Shown: positions 1 to 9,432, counted from the first letter of the stretch. The stretch is DNA of 64,000 bases from Cardinium endosymbiont cEper1 of Encarsia pergandiella (GCF_000304455.1 NC_018605.1:124035-188034); one strand, 5' to 3'. Notes: generated by a model not told the origin, from the sequence alone. Numbers and translations: made by a program.

Positions 1-1
1 A

Positions 2-271
2 CAGAACCGGAAAGATCTAGAGCCATCTGGGCTCTCTATAGATAATCAACGTAAAAAAATAGTTAACCAAGATCAGCTTTTTATACTTTGCATTAAACTA
101 GCTGAGCGACTTTATGATTTACGACAAGCCTATGGTTATACCCATAAAGTTCATGTATCCAATATGGCGAAAGAGACCCTTACAGTAGATGTTTGTTTGG
201 CCAAAAAATATCTGGATAATGACATAGTAGAAGCGTTGCAAAGAGCAGCGCAAGACGCATTAAGGATTTAA
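2..271 (+). CDS. 3' end of an unrecognised gene (partial at window edge)
   Basis: The last 89 codons of a reading frame that enters from the left edge and stops with TAA at 269-271. The visible part is mainly helical and charged, with a segment LFILCIKLAERLYDLRQAY followed by a short strand-rich stretch (KVHVSN, TLTVDVCLA) and an amphipathic C-terminal helix (EALQRAAQDALRI). I do not recognise the family. It ends 85 bases before the contractile-injection-system tape-measure gene on the same strand, so it is probably another member of that gene cluster, such as a small structural or baseplate component. That placement is inference only, and the start and N-terminal domain lie outside the window. 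Confidence 0.55.
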   Translation, partial: QNRKDLEPSGLSIDNQRKKIVNQDQLFILCIKLAERLYDLRQAYGYTHKVHVSNMAKETLTVDVCLAKKYLDNDIVEALQRAAQDALRI

Positions 272-356
272 GATTTGATGGATAAAAATAGGAAACTAAA
301 TTTATAAAAGTTTGTCTGGTTTTTTCAGGCCAGTATAATATCTAACTTAATTGGTT

Positions 357-3300
357 ATGTCTAGAAAAACCCATCATGTTATTCTACGTAGTCGGATCGA
401 GATTACGCTTGATGAGCATAGTAAAAATATACGCCAACATACCCTTGATCAAGTGGTCCATAGGCATATTATGCCTATATTATCAAAATTATTTTCTCAA
501 TATGTTCCGAATGATGCAATTATTCATTTAGATAAGCTTGTAATAGATGTAGGTGATTTAAATCTATCTACCCTTGACAAACAACTACCTTATCAGGTGG
601 AACAGATCTTAATGCTTAAGTTAAAAGAAAAGATTGGTAAGGTACTACATAATCCTACTACAGACCAAATAATCCCACTACCTAATGCAAAAATGCAGGC
701 AATAGCACACTATCTATCAGAAGGTAACTTCGCCTGGTGGATGGCCGAGCGTTCTGAAAAACAAATTGAAAAAACATATTTGGAATTGCTCCACCATGCC
801 CCCTTGCTCATAGCACAACTTTGGTCTAATTTAACGAAAAAAGAAAAAGCTGTTCAACGTTGTATGGCACTTTTTTCCCAAACTACTGTGGCCGATACGC
901 TTGCTTATTTATTAAAGCAGCCTATACCGTACTTTACACCTATATTAGCCGAAGTAGGACTACTGTTGCACCAAACGGGGATTTTGACCAATAGACCATA
1001 TACGCTACAACAGCAACTGCATGGAATGGCTCTACTAGCAATTATTAACCAGCAAAAGTATAAAGTAGACCGAATGTATTTTTTGCAAATACTCCTCCAA
1101 CAAGCAGCTATTCAAACTTCTACCAGCTATGAAAAAATTCTAGAAAAATTACACGCTTGTTATGAACAAAATGACAAAAAATCTTCATATAACCCAACTA
1201 TTAAAGCATTGCTGTTTCAGTTACGAGACATGGTTGCAACGCCACCGAAATACTGGTATCAATATCATAACAATCAGCAAAAAGTACTAAAAGAATTGGA
1301 TAAAATAGGGAATCATACTATGGCTCCCTATCAACTATCCGCGGCTATTGGTACCATTAAGGCAGTAATAGATCAATCGGGTATACGTTCTTTGGTAAAA
1401 AGCTGGCTTAAAGAAAAGAAAAACAGGGAAAAATTGATCAAACGCTTACCTGATGGATTATTTGTTGGATTCTTAGAATCTATAAATCCTTATGTAACAC
1501 TTGATTTTGGTCAGATCGCAACGGCTACTACCTCTACAATCGTGCCTATTGGCACGATTAAAGCCAATGCTTTAGCCTATTGTGCCTTTGAACATTTTAA
1601 TGATGTTAAAACCCAGGAAAAGGTATTAAAAGTATTAGAAAAAATAAGTAGCCCTACCATGCCCCCTTACGAACTATCCTCGGCTATTGATAAGATTAAG
1701 GCAGCAATAGACCAGCCTGGTGTACGTTCTTTAGTAAAGCGTTGGCTTAAAAAGAAGCAGAATAGGACAAATTTGATTAAACGTCTACCTGATGGACTAT
1801 TTATTAGATTCTTGGAATCTATAGATCCTTATATCGTAACGCTATGCGCTGATTTTAGCGAGATCATGACAGCTATTACTGCCACTACCGCATCTACTTA
1901 CGCCGTTAAAGCCAATACTTTATCCTATTGTGCCTTTGAACATCCTAAAGCAGTTTATCTTAAAGCGATTCAATCGTTATTTAGGCAATATATTTCGAAT
2001 AATCTTATCAACAACCAACGTTTGTCGATATTGTGCACGACGCATACCTATCATCCAGCAGTAGCAGCTATAATGGAACCATTGGTATCCATAGCACAAG
2101 CCTCCGTTGTATCAGATGGTCGAAAAATAACCATGTATTCAGATGGCAGAGATACCAAGCCTCAACTGGCCTCTACCGAGCCAGCTTACTTAAATAGAGC
2201 TGAAATTTCAGAAGGTGGATCATCTAATCTCTTAAAAGCGTTAGAAAGGATCATCCATCCTACTATAGCAGCCGATGAACGATCCGGAGCTATTGGTGAA
2301 ATTAAGGTAGCAATAGACCAACCTGGTGTACGTTCTTTAGTAAAAAGCTGGCTTAAACAAAAAGAAAACAGGAAAAAACTGATTAAACGCTTACCTGATG
2401 CACTGTTTATTAAATTTTTACAATCTATAGATCCTTATATAGTAACGCTATACGCTGATTTTGCAGCGCTTGCAACAGCTACTGCTGCTACTATCGCACC
2501 TATCTGCGCTGTTAAAGGGAATAGTTTGGCCTATTGTGCCTTTGAACATTCTAAAATAGCCTATCTTAAAGCAATGCAATCGTTATTTAGGCAATATATT
2601 TCGAATGGCCTCATCAACAAGCAACAGCTATCCATACTGTGTACCAGGCATACCTACCATCCAGCAATAGGAGTCATCATGGGACCTTTGGTATCTATGT
2701 CACAAACGTCCATTCTATCAAATGGTCTAATAAGGGTGGACCAGGATAATAGCCTACATACGGATCGGAAACTGATTAACTACTTAAATAGGGATTCTAT
2801 TTCGGGCTTAGAAAGTAACTTATCTGATGTAGTAGATTTCTTGCTTTATAATGCATTGCCGAAAGATCAGTTGGTACCAGCTTATGTAATAGCCAAACGA
2901 TTGGGAGATGCAACATGCCAACAAATACGAGATCAACTTACATCTTTATGCCAAGAAGCAACTATCTTAAGAAAGTTAATACAACATGCGACAGCACCAA
3001 TATTAAACAAACTGTTACAGACCTTTATACCTTTTTCCGACCAGCTGTTAGACAGACTAGAGGAGGTCATTACCCAATCAAAAGTACTGCAATCGACAGA
3101 ACAGCTGACCAATATCCGGTTAATAAAAGAAATTTTTATTAAAGCAGCGATTATTCATATACCACCTACTACTGAAAAACAATATATAGAACGGATATTA
3201 TGCCATCTTGGCATACAAACTTCGTGTAGTCCAACTATCTTATGTGATCAGTTGATTGATGCTGCCAAACAGACAACGGATTACCATCTAGCAGAGGCCT

Positions 3301-5465
3301 TTTCTTTACTCAAAAAAAATCTAGCACCCCTGAACCTAAATAAGATAGATGAAGTAGACCTTATGTTTCTATTTACACATGAAACATTTTCTTTAGACCA
3401 AACCTTGCTTCCGCTGTATTATAGTAAGCTGCTGCCAGCTATTAAACACAGAGTCCGAGGGTCTGATGGAGCTGATGTATCCCAATCGATAATTGACCAA
3501 CTGGTTGCGCAACACTTGTCAACTATTGATAAGCGATTACAGGCAATCATTGGCACAGCGCTCTACAAACAAATTACCGATTCCTTACAAGGCAAGCAAC
3601 AACGCATTGCAAAAAGATGGACCCTTTTTCTACATACCGGTCAACTAGAACAATATACAGATGTTACCGCTTTATTGAATGATGTGATAGATCATTTGCC
3701 TACTTTTTCCTTAGCACAAGATAAAATACATGTACGACGACGCCTTATTGCAAATTTTACGTCTAGCCAACTTATATTATTGGTTCGAAACCATAATGAT
3801 ATAGGGAAAGGATTGGCAAACTTTATACAAGGAAGCTACCAATTATGGTGTGCTACAGAAGGCTCACTAGATCAACAAAATATTACTAGAGGCCTATTTT
3901 GGGATAGTGTATTGAAAACACTACCTGAAACATTAATCGCCAAAGAAGATTGGCTTGCAGCACTCATTACCGAATGGAGTAATGTTTTACAAATCACACC
4001 CACTACACTACTGGAAACTTTTCAAATCTTTATTCAGGATACCAAAGGGATACCAGAAGTAGAAAAATTAACCACTTCATTACATAGGCTAGAAGAAAAA
4101 TATCGAAAAGGGATTCAACAACAAGCCATACAACGTGGCTACAAAACGCCTATTTTAACCAAACTGTATCTATTGCTCAATGGAAGCTTATCTTTTTTTT
4201 CCCAACAGTACCCTCTAGCCATGGCTACATTGGGTAATGAACTGATGCAATCCATGGTGGACCAACCATTGGCTTTATCAAAACTATTAAAAGAGCAGGA
4301 CAACCATGAATTGACAGCCAGACGTATGGTATATTACTTTAGCGAAGAAATTACTACAAAGATGATAGCCTGTTTGGCAAAAGAAAAATCTCTATTTATA
4401 ATACACTACCTTGATCTATTAAGCAATTCATTGCCATACACTATTATACCAGATGACCATCTATCTAGATGGAAAAAAGAACTCTGTATTTCTATTATGC
4501 ATTATTTAATGACAAAAAGTCAAATGGAAGAAATGGAGTTTGTACAGCGTACATTACTGACTATCTGTTATCCCAAAGAAACGGTTTATCAAGTTATTAC
4601 TTCAATCGTAGCGAACGAAGGTACCAATCCTCAAAAAAATAAAATCATAAACTTACTCAAGCCACTGATCAAGCAGATGAATCAAAATAGGATTGACGCA
4701 TCAATGGTAGTAAATCATCCATTAGAGCAGTTACCAGCAAGCCTAGAAAAAAAAATAGCTAAAAAAAATAGTCTAGCAACAGAAGAGGTACGGGTCTATA
4801 CCAAAAATACTGGATTGGTTTTTCTATGGCCTTTTTTCTATGATTTTTTTAAGGTCCATAACCTAATGATACGCAATGAATTTGTTTGTGAACAAGCAGC
4901 CCATAATGCAGTTTATCTGTTGCAATACTTAGTTACAGGAAAGCTAAAGAGTCCAGAATGGCAACTTACGCTTCCCAAGCTACTTTGTGGATTAGCTTAT
5001 GATACAGTATTGCTACCCTATAGCCCTATAGATGCAAACGATGATGGCTATGGTCAGCCGCAAACAGAAATGATAGCTCATCTAGAAAAGAAACCCTTAC
5101 AGGGCAGTACAAAAAACATAGCCGTCAAGAGCTTAATAGCTGCTGACGCATTGGAACCTATAGCCATCCATACCGAACTACTTATTAAAAAAGTAATAAA
5201 ACGATGGAAAAGCTTAAAAAAACTTAAAGACACCATGCTATATCAAGATGTTACGCTCGAAAATATCTTGAACCATTACTTCCTAAACAGAATAGGCATT
5301 TTGACTGGACAGCAGGTTGATAATGGATCAGAAAGCAGGTTTTGGCATCTCACGATGATGCATCAGGACTATGATACAGTGGCGTTACTACCTTCTTGGT
5401 CTATGACTCGCCTGAAGCTACCTTGGATGCAAGAAGCCATTGTTTTGTTTTGGATGGTTGAGTAG
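357..5465 (+). CDS. Contractile injection system tape-measure protein (CIS_TMP / Afp14-like)
   Basis: A 1702-residue protein with both hallmarks of the CIS tape-measure family as I know it. The N-terminus (residues 1-75) has an H-x-I-x-R-S-x-I-E-I start, a helix, then the strand IIHLDKLVIDVGDL. The last 250 residues carry GLVFLWPFFYDFF, then AVYLLQYLVTG, LPKLLCGL, and a C-terminal segment with WKSLKKLKDT, LENILNHYFLNRIGIL and LPWMQEAIVLFW. Known role of the family: it spans the inner tube during assembly of a contractile tail and sets its length. Unusual here, about residues 310-790 hold three tandem copies of one module (see repeat entry). The ATG at 357 was preferred over a TTG six bases upstream because MSRKTHH begins the conserved domain. 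No Shine-Dalgarno is seen, as expected for this lineage. It likely belongs to an operon extending left of the window. Confidence 0.9.
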   Translation: MSRKTHHVILRSRIEITLDEHSKNIRQHTLDQVVHRHIMPILSKLFSQYVPNDAIIHLDKLVIDVGDLNLSTLDKQLPYQVEQILMLKLKEKIGKVLHNPTTDQIIPLPNAKMQAIAHYLSEGNFAWWMAERSEKQIEKTYLELLHHAPLLIAQLWSNLTKKEKAVQRCMALFSQTTVADTLAYLLKQPIPYFTPILAEVGLLLHQTGILTNRPYTLQQQLHGMALLAIINQQKYKVDRMYFLQILLQQAAIQTSTSYEKILEKLHACYEQNDKKSSYNPTIKALLFQLRDMVATPPKYWYQYHNNQQKVLKELDKIGNHTMAPYQLSAAIGTIKAVIDQSGIRSLVKSWLKEKKNREKLIKRLPDGLFVGFLESINPYVTLDFGQIATATTSTIVPIGTIKANALAYCAFEHFNDVKTQEKVLKVLEKISSPTMPPYELSSAIDKIKAAIDQPGVRSLVKRWLKKKQNRTNLIKRLPDGLFIRFLESIDPYIVTLCADFSEIMTAITATTASTYAVKANTLSYCAFEHPKAVYLKAIQSLFRQYISNNLINNQRLSILCTTHTYHPAVAAIMEPLVSIAQASVVSDGRKITMYSDGRDTKPQLASTEPAYLNRAEISEGGSSNLLKALERIIHPTIAADERSGAIGEIKVAIDQPGVRSLVKSWLKQKENRKKLIKRLPDALFIKFLQSIDPYIVTLYADFAALATATAATIAPICAVKGNSLAYCAFEHSKIAYLKAMQSLFRQYISNGLINKQQLSILCTRHTYHPAIGVIMGPLVSMSQTSILSNGLIRVDQDNSLHTDRKLINYLNRDSISGLESNLSDVVDFLLYNALPKDQLVPAYVIAKRLGDATCQQIRDQLTSLCQEATILRKLIQHATAPILNKLLQTFIPFSDQLLDRLEEVITQSKVLQSTEQLTNIRLIKEIFIKAAIIHIPPTTEKQYIERILCHLGIQTSCSPTILCDQLIDAAKQTTDYHLAEAFSLLKKNLAPLNLNKIDEVDLMFLFTHETFSLDQTLLPLYYSKLLPAIKHRVRGSDGADVSQSIIDQLVAQHLSTIDKRLQAIIGTALYKQITDSLQGKQQRIAKRWTLFLHTGQLEQYTDVTALLNDVIDHLPTFSLAQDKIHVRRRLIANFTSSQLILLVRNHNDIGKGLANFIQGSYQLWCATEGSLDQQNITRGLFWDSVLKTLPETLIAKEDWLAALITEWSNVLQITPTTLLETFQIFIQDTKGIPEVEKLTTSLHRLEEKYRKGIQQQAIQRGYKTPILTKLYLLLNGSLSFFSQQYPLAMATLGNELMQSMVDQPLALSKLLKEQDNHELTARRMVYYFSEEITTKMIACLAKEKSLFIIHYLDLLSNSLPYTIIPDDHLSRWKKELCISIMHYLMTKSQMEEMEFVQRTLLTICYPKETVYQVITSIVANEGTNPQKNKIINLLKPLIKQMNQNRIDASMVVNHPLEQLPASLEKKIAKKNSLATEEVRVYTKNTGLVFLWPFFYDFFKVHNLMIRNEFVCEQAAHNAVYLLQYLVTGKLKSPEWQLTLPKLLCGLAYDTVLLPYSPIDANDDGYGQPQTEMIAHLEKKPLQGSTKNIAVKSLIAADALEPIAIHTELLIKKVIKRWKSLKKLKDTMLYQDVTLENILNHYFLNRIGILTGQQVDNGSESRFWHLTMMHQDYDTVALLPSWSMTRLKLPWMQEAIVLFWMVE
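1284..2722 (+). repeat. Three tandem modules inside the tape-measure gene
   Basis: Module 1 is about 1284-1597, module 2 about 1623-2113, module 3 about 2231-2722. Each encodes the ordered motifs LK-x-L-(D/E)-x-I, AIDQ-x-G-(I/V)-RSLVK-x-WLK, LIKRLPD-(G/A)-LF, and AYCAFEH (SYCAFEH in module 2). Modules 2 and 3 also share a second half with LKA-(I/M)-QSLFRQYIS, LSILCT and TYHPA; module 1 lacks this half. DNA similarity is still obvious between modules 2 and 3, for example around the shared word gtacgttctttagtaaa. This points to lineage-specific internal duplication. Confidence 0.85.
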
Positions 5466-5521
5466 TACAAAGATCCATGTAGTGATCTTGTAAAGATATA
5501 CTGCTGATTAAAAATGTATTT

Positions 5522-5557
5522 TACATTTGTAATTATTAAAATAAGTTATGAACTTAT
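5522..5557 (+). promoter_or_regulatory. Possible promoter -7 box and dyad before the lipoprotein gene
   Basis: TACATTTG at 5522-5529 matches the Bacteroidota -7 consensus TAnnTTTG. A clear TTTG -33 element at the right distance is not visible. A 7-bp dyad, ATAAGTT-atg-AACTTAT, follows at 5541-5557, where it could act as an operator or as part of the leader. The gene starts at 5590. Confidence 0.35.
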
Positions 5558-5589
5558 CAATCTATAAACCATATTAATTGATCTTGATC

Positions 5590-7524
5590 ATGTTGTACAA
5601 CAAAAATAAATTGATGCTGTCGCTATCTTACTATTTTCTCTTCATCTTTTCTAACTGTAAACAGGTACCTATTACATCCATTTCAGACCATAAAGATATA
5701 CAACAGGATCATACATTAGCGCATAAGACGCCGATTCTTTCTCTTTCTTCTTGCAAGGAGCTAGGCAGCATCAGTTGCATGGGAGGTGCAAAAACAGATT
5801 TTTTAGTTCAATGTAAAGGGACCATTTCCAATATAGACCTTCCATTAAAAGGTCAATTGGCTTTTATAGGGATAGTAGATGGTGCTAAGCCGCCTAATAA
5901 AGCATCAGCTATAGTAAAAAGTGCAATAGATGCTAAAGACAAAGTTGAAACATTACTATGGCAAGGTGAAGATGGTTTTATCTATTGGCACAAACCTGAT
6001 ACAGGTATAAACGAATGGATTATTAAGATCCAAGAACAGGATTACAAAAAATTAATGTCCAAAACATATGCAGTGCATATGGTATACCTCCCAAATGGTG
6101 CCTCTCCACAGGATTATATTATTTCTACTAATTCAGTGCAAATGAATGCCAAAAGTAAAGATGAATGGCTGCCCAATTATAAAAATATTGGTTTAGAAGC
6201 TATGTACCCTATTGAAGAACAAATCAATAATACCACAGGTTGGTTCTTAAAAGGTAAGATACAAAATGCATACCTAAAAGATGATACTAAAATGGGTTTT
6301 ATATTGCTTAGAGAATCAATTAATCCTTATCCATTGGTTCAGCAAATAATCGCTTCTGAAGATGGATGGCCTACGGTACCTACACCTTTTAATGATGAAA
6401 TGGCTATCATTCCAGGTACATTAAGGGAAATGGATGGCGCTATAGTATTTACTTTATTAAGTGACCATGCGCCTATTCAAGGTGGTAAGTTCAAGATAAT
6501 TTGTTATTGGATTCAAAATCAACATTGCTACTTGAGTCAAATGGAACATATCATCTCTGATGGTAGATCAAAATCATATTCTAGTGCTCCTCCTACTATC
6601 CTCTTTAGGGATGATGGCCATAATCTAAAAGTATTCAATGTAAGCCTTTGCAGTGAGCAAATATCAAAGAGAAGGCAAGCGGTTACCTTATCTGATTTTA
6701 AAATCGAATATGCCGTTAATGGTCAAGTAACATCATTACCCCCTTATCTAAAACAATCTTTGCTTTTTTTACAAAAAGGTACGCTTTGGCGAACGGCTAC
6801 CATTGAATCTTTGTTTAAAAAATTGGATGCATCGAACCAAAAGGCTGGTATAAGCGACGATGGAACCATTTGCCTGGTAACTGATTCGGGTAAACTGCTA
6901 GACCAATCTTGTATAAACTTTTTTAACCGTGCAGCAGATTACGAATATTTTGTATGCTTGTTTTCTAAAGAAAACGCCAAGCTTACATTTTGCACACAGA
7001 AAGAAAACATAACCATACAAAAAAAAGAAAACCGGCAGCTACCTAAAAAAGATATACCAGAATCGCATGGGCCAATACATATAACCTTAGACAATAACGA
7101 TGCACATATTACTTTAACTAAATCTGTTTGGTGGAATCCTCTGTCAGGATCCTATATTGACTATAACCTCCCTAAGGTTACATTAACACATAAGCAATTA
7201 GATAAAGATCAGGGGCAAAACAGAGGCTTTTTAATCGCTAAAGCGAAAAAGACAAATAGTTCAAAAATGGATGATTATAGTTGTGTAATTAATAAGTTTA
7301 TTGAAAATAAAAGTAAAAATGAATCGGTGTTTCGTAATGATACATTTTTGATCTTCCAAGAGGAGCTTACTGAAGCAATGAAACAGAAATTAGTAGACAA
7401 TATGTATGAGGCATATGAAAATGAGTCAACAGGGAACCAAACTTTAGAGATTAGCTATTGGGCAAAATACGAAAATAAGATTGTGTGGAGCAGTCCAGTA
7501 AGTATAAAACTTATTATCAATTAA
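5590..7524 (+). CDS. Large predicted lipoprotein, function unknown
   Basis: A 644-residue protein starting at ATG 5590; a TTG at 5578 is possible but adds nothing recognisable. The N-terminus is a signal sequence (LMLSLSYYFLFIFSNC) ending in a cysteine, which suggests a lipoprotein, though the lipobox is imperfect with Asn before the Cys. The mature part looks beta-rich and modular, with aromatic motifs such as FIYWHKPDTGINEW, FKIICYWI and SVWWNPLSGSYIDY, which may mark several divergent related domains. I do not recognise the family. It lies 124 bases after the tape-measure gene on the same strand and has its own possible promoter, so it may or may not belong to the injection-system cluster. 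A surface-exposed host-interaction protein is one possibility, with no direct evidence. Confidence 0.7.
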   Translation: MLYNKNKLMLSLSYYFLFIFSNCKQVPITSISDHKDIQQDHTLAHKTPILSLSSCKELGSISCMGGAKTDFLVQCKGTISNIDLPLKGQLAFIGIVDGAKPPNKASAIVKSAIDAKDKVETLLWQGEDGFIYWHKPDTGINEWIIKIQEQDYKKLMSKTYAVHMVYLPNGASPQDYIISTNSVQMNAKSKDEWLPNYKNIGLEAMYPIEEQINNTTGWFLKGKIQNAYLKDDTKMGFILLRESINPYPLVQQIIASEDGWPTVPTPFNDEMAIIPGTLREMDGAIVFTLLSDHAPIQGGKFKIICYWIQNQHCYLSQMEHIISDGRSKSYSSAPPTILFRDDGHNLKVFNVSLCSEQISKRRQAVTLSDFKIEYAVNGQVTSLPPYLKQSLLFLQKGTLWRTATIESLFKKLDASNQKAGISDDGTICLVTDSGKLLDQSCINFFNRAADYEYFVCLFSKENAKLTFCTQKENITIQKKENRQLPKKDIPESHGPIHITLDNNDAHITLTKSVWWNPLSGSYIDYNLPKVTLTHKQLDKDQGQNRGFLIAKAKKTNSSKMDDYSCVINKFIENKSKNESVFRNDTFLIFQEELTEAMKQKLVDNMYEAYENESTGNQTLEISYWAKYENKIVWSSPVSIKLIIN

Positions 7525-7876
7525 TATAGTGGTCTGATTGGCGCTATAGGTAAAGCAATAGAGTAGCATCATGGATTATAAGCAACAAAACATTACTATT
7601 CTGCAGTATCTGTTTTGGAATACAGATTATGTGTCAATATATTTTTGTTACAGGGAGAGTCGTTGCTTCGTTAGGAAAAGGGGTATGTGCAGCGAGTATA
7701 GCAGCACTATTGCAAGCGCGTGGCTATTGCATTAATTTAAAAAAGCTTGATCCATAGTTTGTAAAAAGGGCCTATCCTAAAAAGAACATTTCTATACCTA
7801 GGACAACTTTTTACAAAGCTTTTAGGTGTTTTACCTACTTTTTGATATAGGAAAGACAAAAATAAAATATAAATTT
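7525..7876. other. Intergenic region with a pyrG remnant and a large inverted repeat
   Basis: No intact gene. It holds a truncated pyrG start (7629-7757) and an 11-bp perfect inverted repeat, TTTGTAAAAAG at 7758-7768 and CTTTTTACAAA at 7807-7817. A nested 5-bp pair (TCCTA 7775-7779, TAGGA 7799-7803) lies inside, so the transcript could fold into a long hairpin. The repeat begins right where the pyrG homology ends, which is compatible with an insertion or rearrangement point. Confidence 0.6.
7629..7757 (+). pseudogene. pyrG: pyrG (CTP synthase) N-terminal remnant
   Basis: A 42-codon frame, [18 protein letters not shown] followed by a [11 protein letters not shown]-like helix and KKLDP, then a stop. 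This matches the N-terminus of CTP synthase, where the family has YIFVTGGVVSSLGKG and ends the first beta-alpha unit with KLDPY. The stop TAG lies where the family has the Tyr of DPY, and downstream sequence shows no further CTP synthase homology. Only about 8% of the usual 530-550 residues remains, so the amidoligase and glutaminase domains are gone. It is a relic of pyrimidine nucleotide synthesis. Loss fits an organism with Tlc nucleotide importers, although a complete pyrG elsewhere in the genome cannot be excluded. Confidence 0.85.
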
Positions 7877-8347
7877 TTACCCTTGACCAGAAACTGTTTC
7901 AGCAACTACTTCGTCTACAAGAGGAGTAGTTTTTTTCTTTTTCCTACGCCGAGGCGTTTTAACGACTTTGGCTTCTTTTGTATAGATATCATTGTAGTCT
8001 ACTAATTCAATCATACACATAGCAGCATTATCTCCAGCACGATTGGCTAACTTAATGATGCGTGTATAACCACCTGGACGTTGTTCAATTTTCTCAACAA
8101 TATGATTGAAAAGCTCTTTTACGGGGACTTTATCTTGAAAGTGAGAAAAAACCATTCTTCTAGCATGCGTAGTATCTTGCTTTGCTCTAGTAAGAATAGG
8201 CTCAATAAACGAACGCAATACTTTTCCCTTGGCCAAAGTGGTCACAATACGCTTATGCATAATAAGCGACTTAGATAAATTCATAAGCAATGCTTTCCTA
8301 TGACCTGCAGGCCTACCCAGCCGATTAATTTTATTTCTGTGCCTCAT
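7877..8347 (-). CDS. rplQ: 50S ribosomal protein L17
   Basis: A 156-residue L17. The conserved core is residues 1-120, with the family start MRHRNKINRLGRPAGHRK, the segment LSKSLIMHKRIVTTLAKGK, and RPGGYTRIIKLANRAGDNAAM. L17 binds 23S rRNA near the exit-tunnel side of the large subunit. A basic tail rich in Arg and Lys (PRRRKKKKTT) follows, a common extension in Bacteroidota L17. It is the last gene of the ribosomal cluster, 60 bases after rpoA. Confidence 0.97.
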   Translation of the reverse strand: MRHRNKINRLGRPAGHRKALLMNLSKSLIMHKRIVTTLAKGKVLRSFIEPILTRAKQDTTHARRMVFSHFQDKVPVKELFNHIVEKIEQRPGGYTRIIKLANRAGDNAAMCMIELVDYNDIYTKEAKVVKTPRRRKKKKTTPLVDEVVAETVSGQG

Positions 8348-8407
8348 TGATTTATACTAATACGATTTTTAATTAAAATGTACTATAGAATTAACTTTAA
8401 ATAAAAA

Positions 8408-9391
8408 CTACCCATCTAATTTATACCTAGAGAGATCCATACCAATCTTTAGATGCTTTTCTGCCAAAAGTTGATCAATTTCATCACGTGACTTACGACC
8501 AAAGTTTCTAAACTTCATAGTATCAAAATCTTTTACGGTTACAAGATCTTCTAAAGTTTCAATACCTGCTGATTTAAGACAATTTAATACACGAGAAGAA
8601 CATTGCAGCTCACTAATATGGGTTCTAAGATTTTTTTGCAGAGCTACTGTTTCTTCATCTAATATTTGAACGGTTTCATCCTCTAGTGATTGCACAACAA
8701 TTTCCTGACCAGATAACAAGTTAAGGTGTTGAATCATTAACTTAGCTGCTTGTCTAACGCTTTCTTCTGGAGTTATAGAACCATCTGTTTTTACTTCAAA
8801 TGTCAATTGCTCATAATCGGTACGTTGCTCCACACGCATATTCTCAACACGATACTGTACACTGATAATAGGAGAAAAGATAGCATCAATAGGAATAAGA
8901 TCTAAGATTGGTTCTTTAGGTTTATGCTCCTCAGCTGAAAGATAGCCCCTATACTTCATTATATGAAGTTCTATGTCAAAACTGGCCGATGCATCAAGCC
9001 TACAAATCAATAGATCTGGATTTAAAACTTCAAAAAAAGAAGTAGCTTCTACAATATCACCTGCACGAAACTCAGGTTTATTAACCCGAACAGAAATAAT
9101 ATCATTACCACCTTCTAATTTTTTTTTTAAGCGGACCTGCTTAAGATTTAAAATGATTTGTACAAGATCTTCTCGTACCCCTTCAATCGTAGAAAATTCG
9201 TGACGGATACCAGGAATTTTAATCGCAACAATAGCATACCCTTCTAAAGAAGATAATAATACACGTCTAAGTGCATTACCAATAGTAGTACCATATCCCT
9301 TTTCAAGTGGACGAAAACTAAAAATACCATGAAAAGCATCAACTTGCTCCACAAATATCTTCTTTGGCATTTGAAAGGCTAATAACGACAT
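8408..9391 (-). CDS. rpoA: DNA-directed RNA polymerase subunit alpha
   Basis: A 327-residue alpha subunit that dimerises to scaffold beta and beta' in RNA polymerase. The N-terminal dimerisation domain (about 1-230) shows GYGTTIGNALRRVLLSSLEG. The C-terminal domain (about 260-320) shows the helix-hairpin-helix SRVLNCLKSAGIETLEDL and KFRNFGRKSRDEI, which contacts UP elements and activators. The start MSLLAFQMPKK is the usual Bacteroidota N-terminus. It sits between rpsD and rplQ, the canonical alpha-operon position. Confidence 0.98.
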   Translation of the reverse strand: MSLLAFQMPKKIFVEQVDAFHGIFSFRPLEKGYGTTIGNALRRVLLSSLEGYAIVAIKIPGIRHEFSTIEGVREDLVQIILNLKQVRLKKKLEGGNDIISVRVNKPEFRAGDIVEATSFFEVLNPDLLICRLDASASFDIELHIMKYRGYLSAEEHKPKEPILDLIPIDAIFSPIISVQYRVENMRVEQRTDYEQLTFEVKTDGSITPEESVRQAAKLMIQHLNLLSGQEIVVQSLEDETVQILDEETVALQKNLRTHISELQCSSRVLNCLKSAGIETLEDLVTVKDFDTMKFRNFGRKSRDEIDQLLAEKHLKIGMDLSRYKLDG

Positions 9392-9432
9392 ATAGGATCT
9401 TTATTTGATTTAAAAAGGAAACAATAGAAAAA

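Noticed and set aside
2915-3142. Overlapping frame inside the tape-measure gene
   Set aside because: Shadow frame within a clear coding sequence with no independent support.
5466-5492. Terminator after the tape-measure gene (AAGATC/GATCTT dyad)
   Set aside because: Short stem with a bulge and no U-run; too weak to list as a feature.
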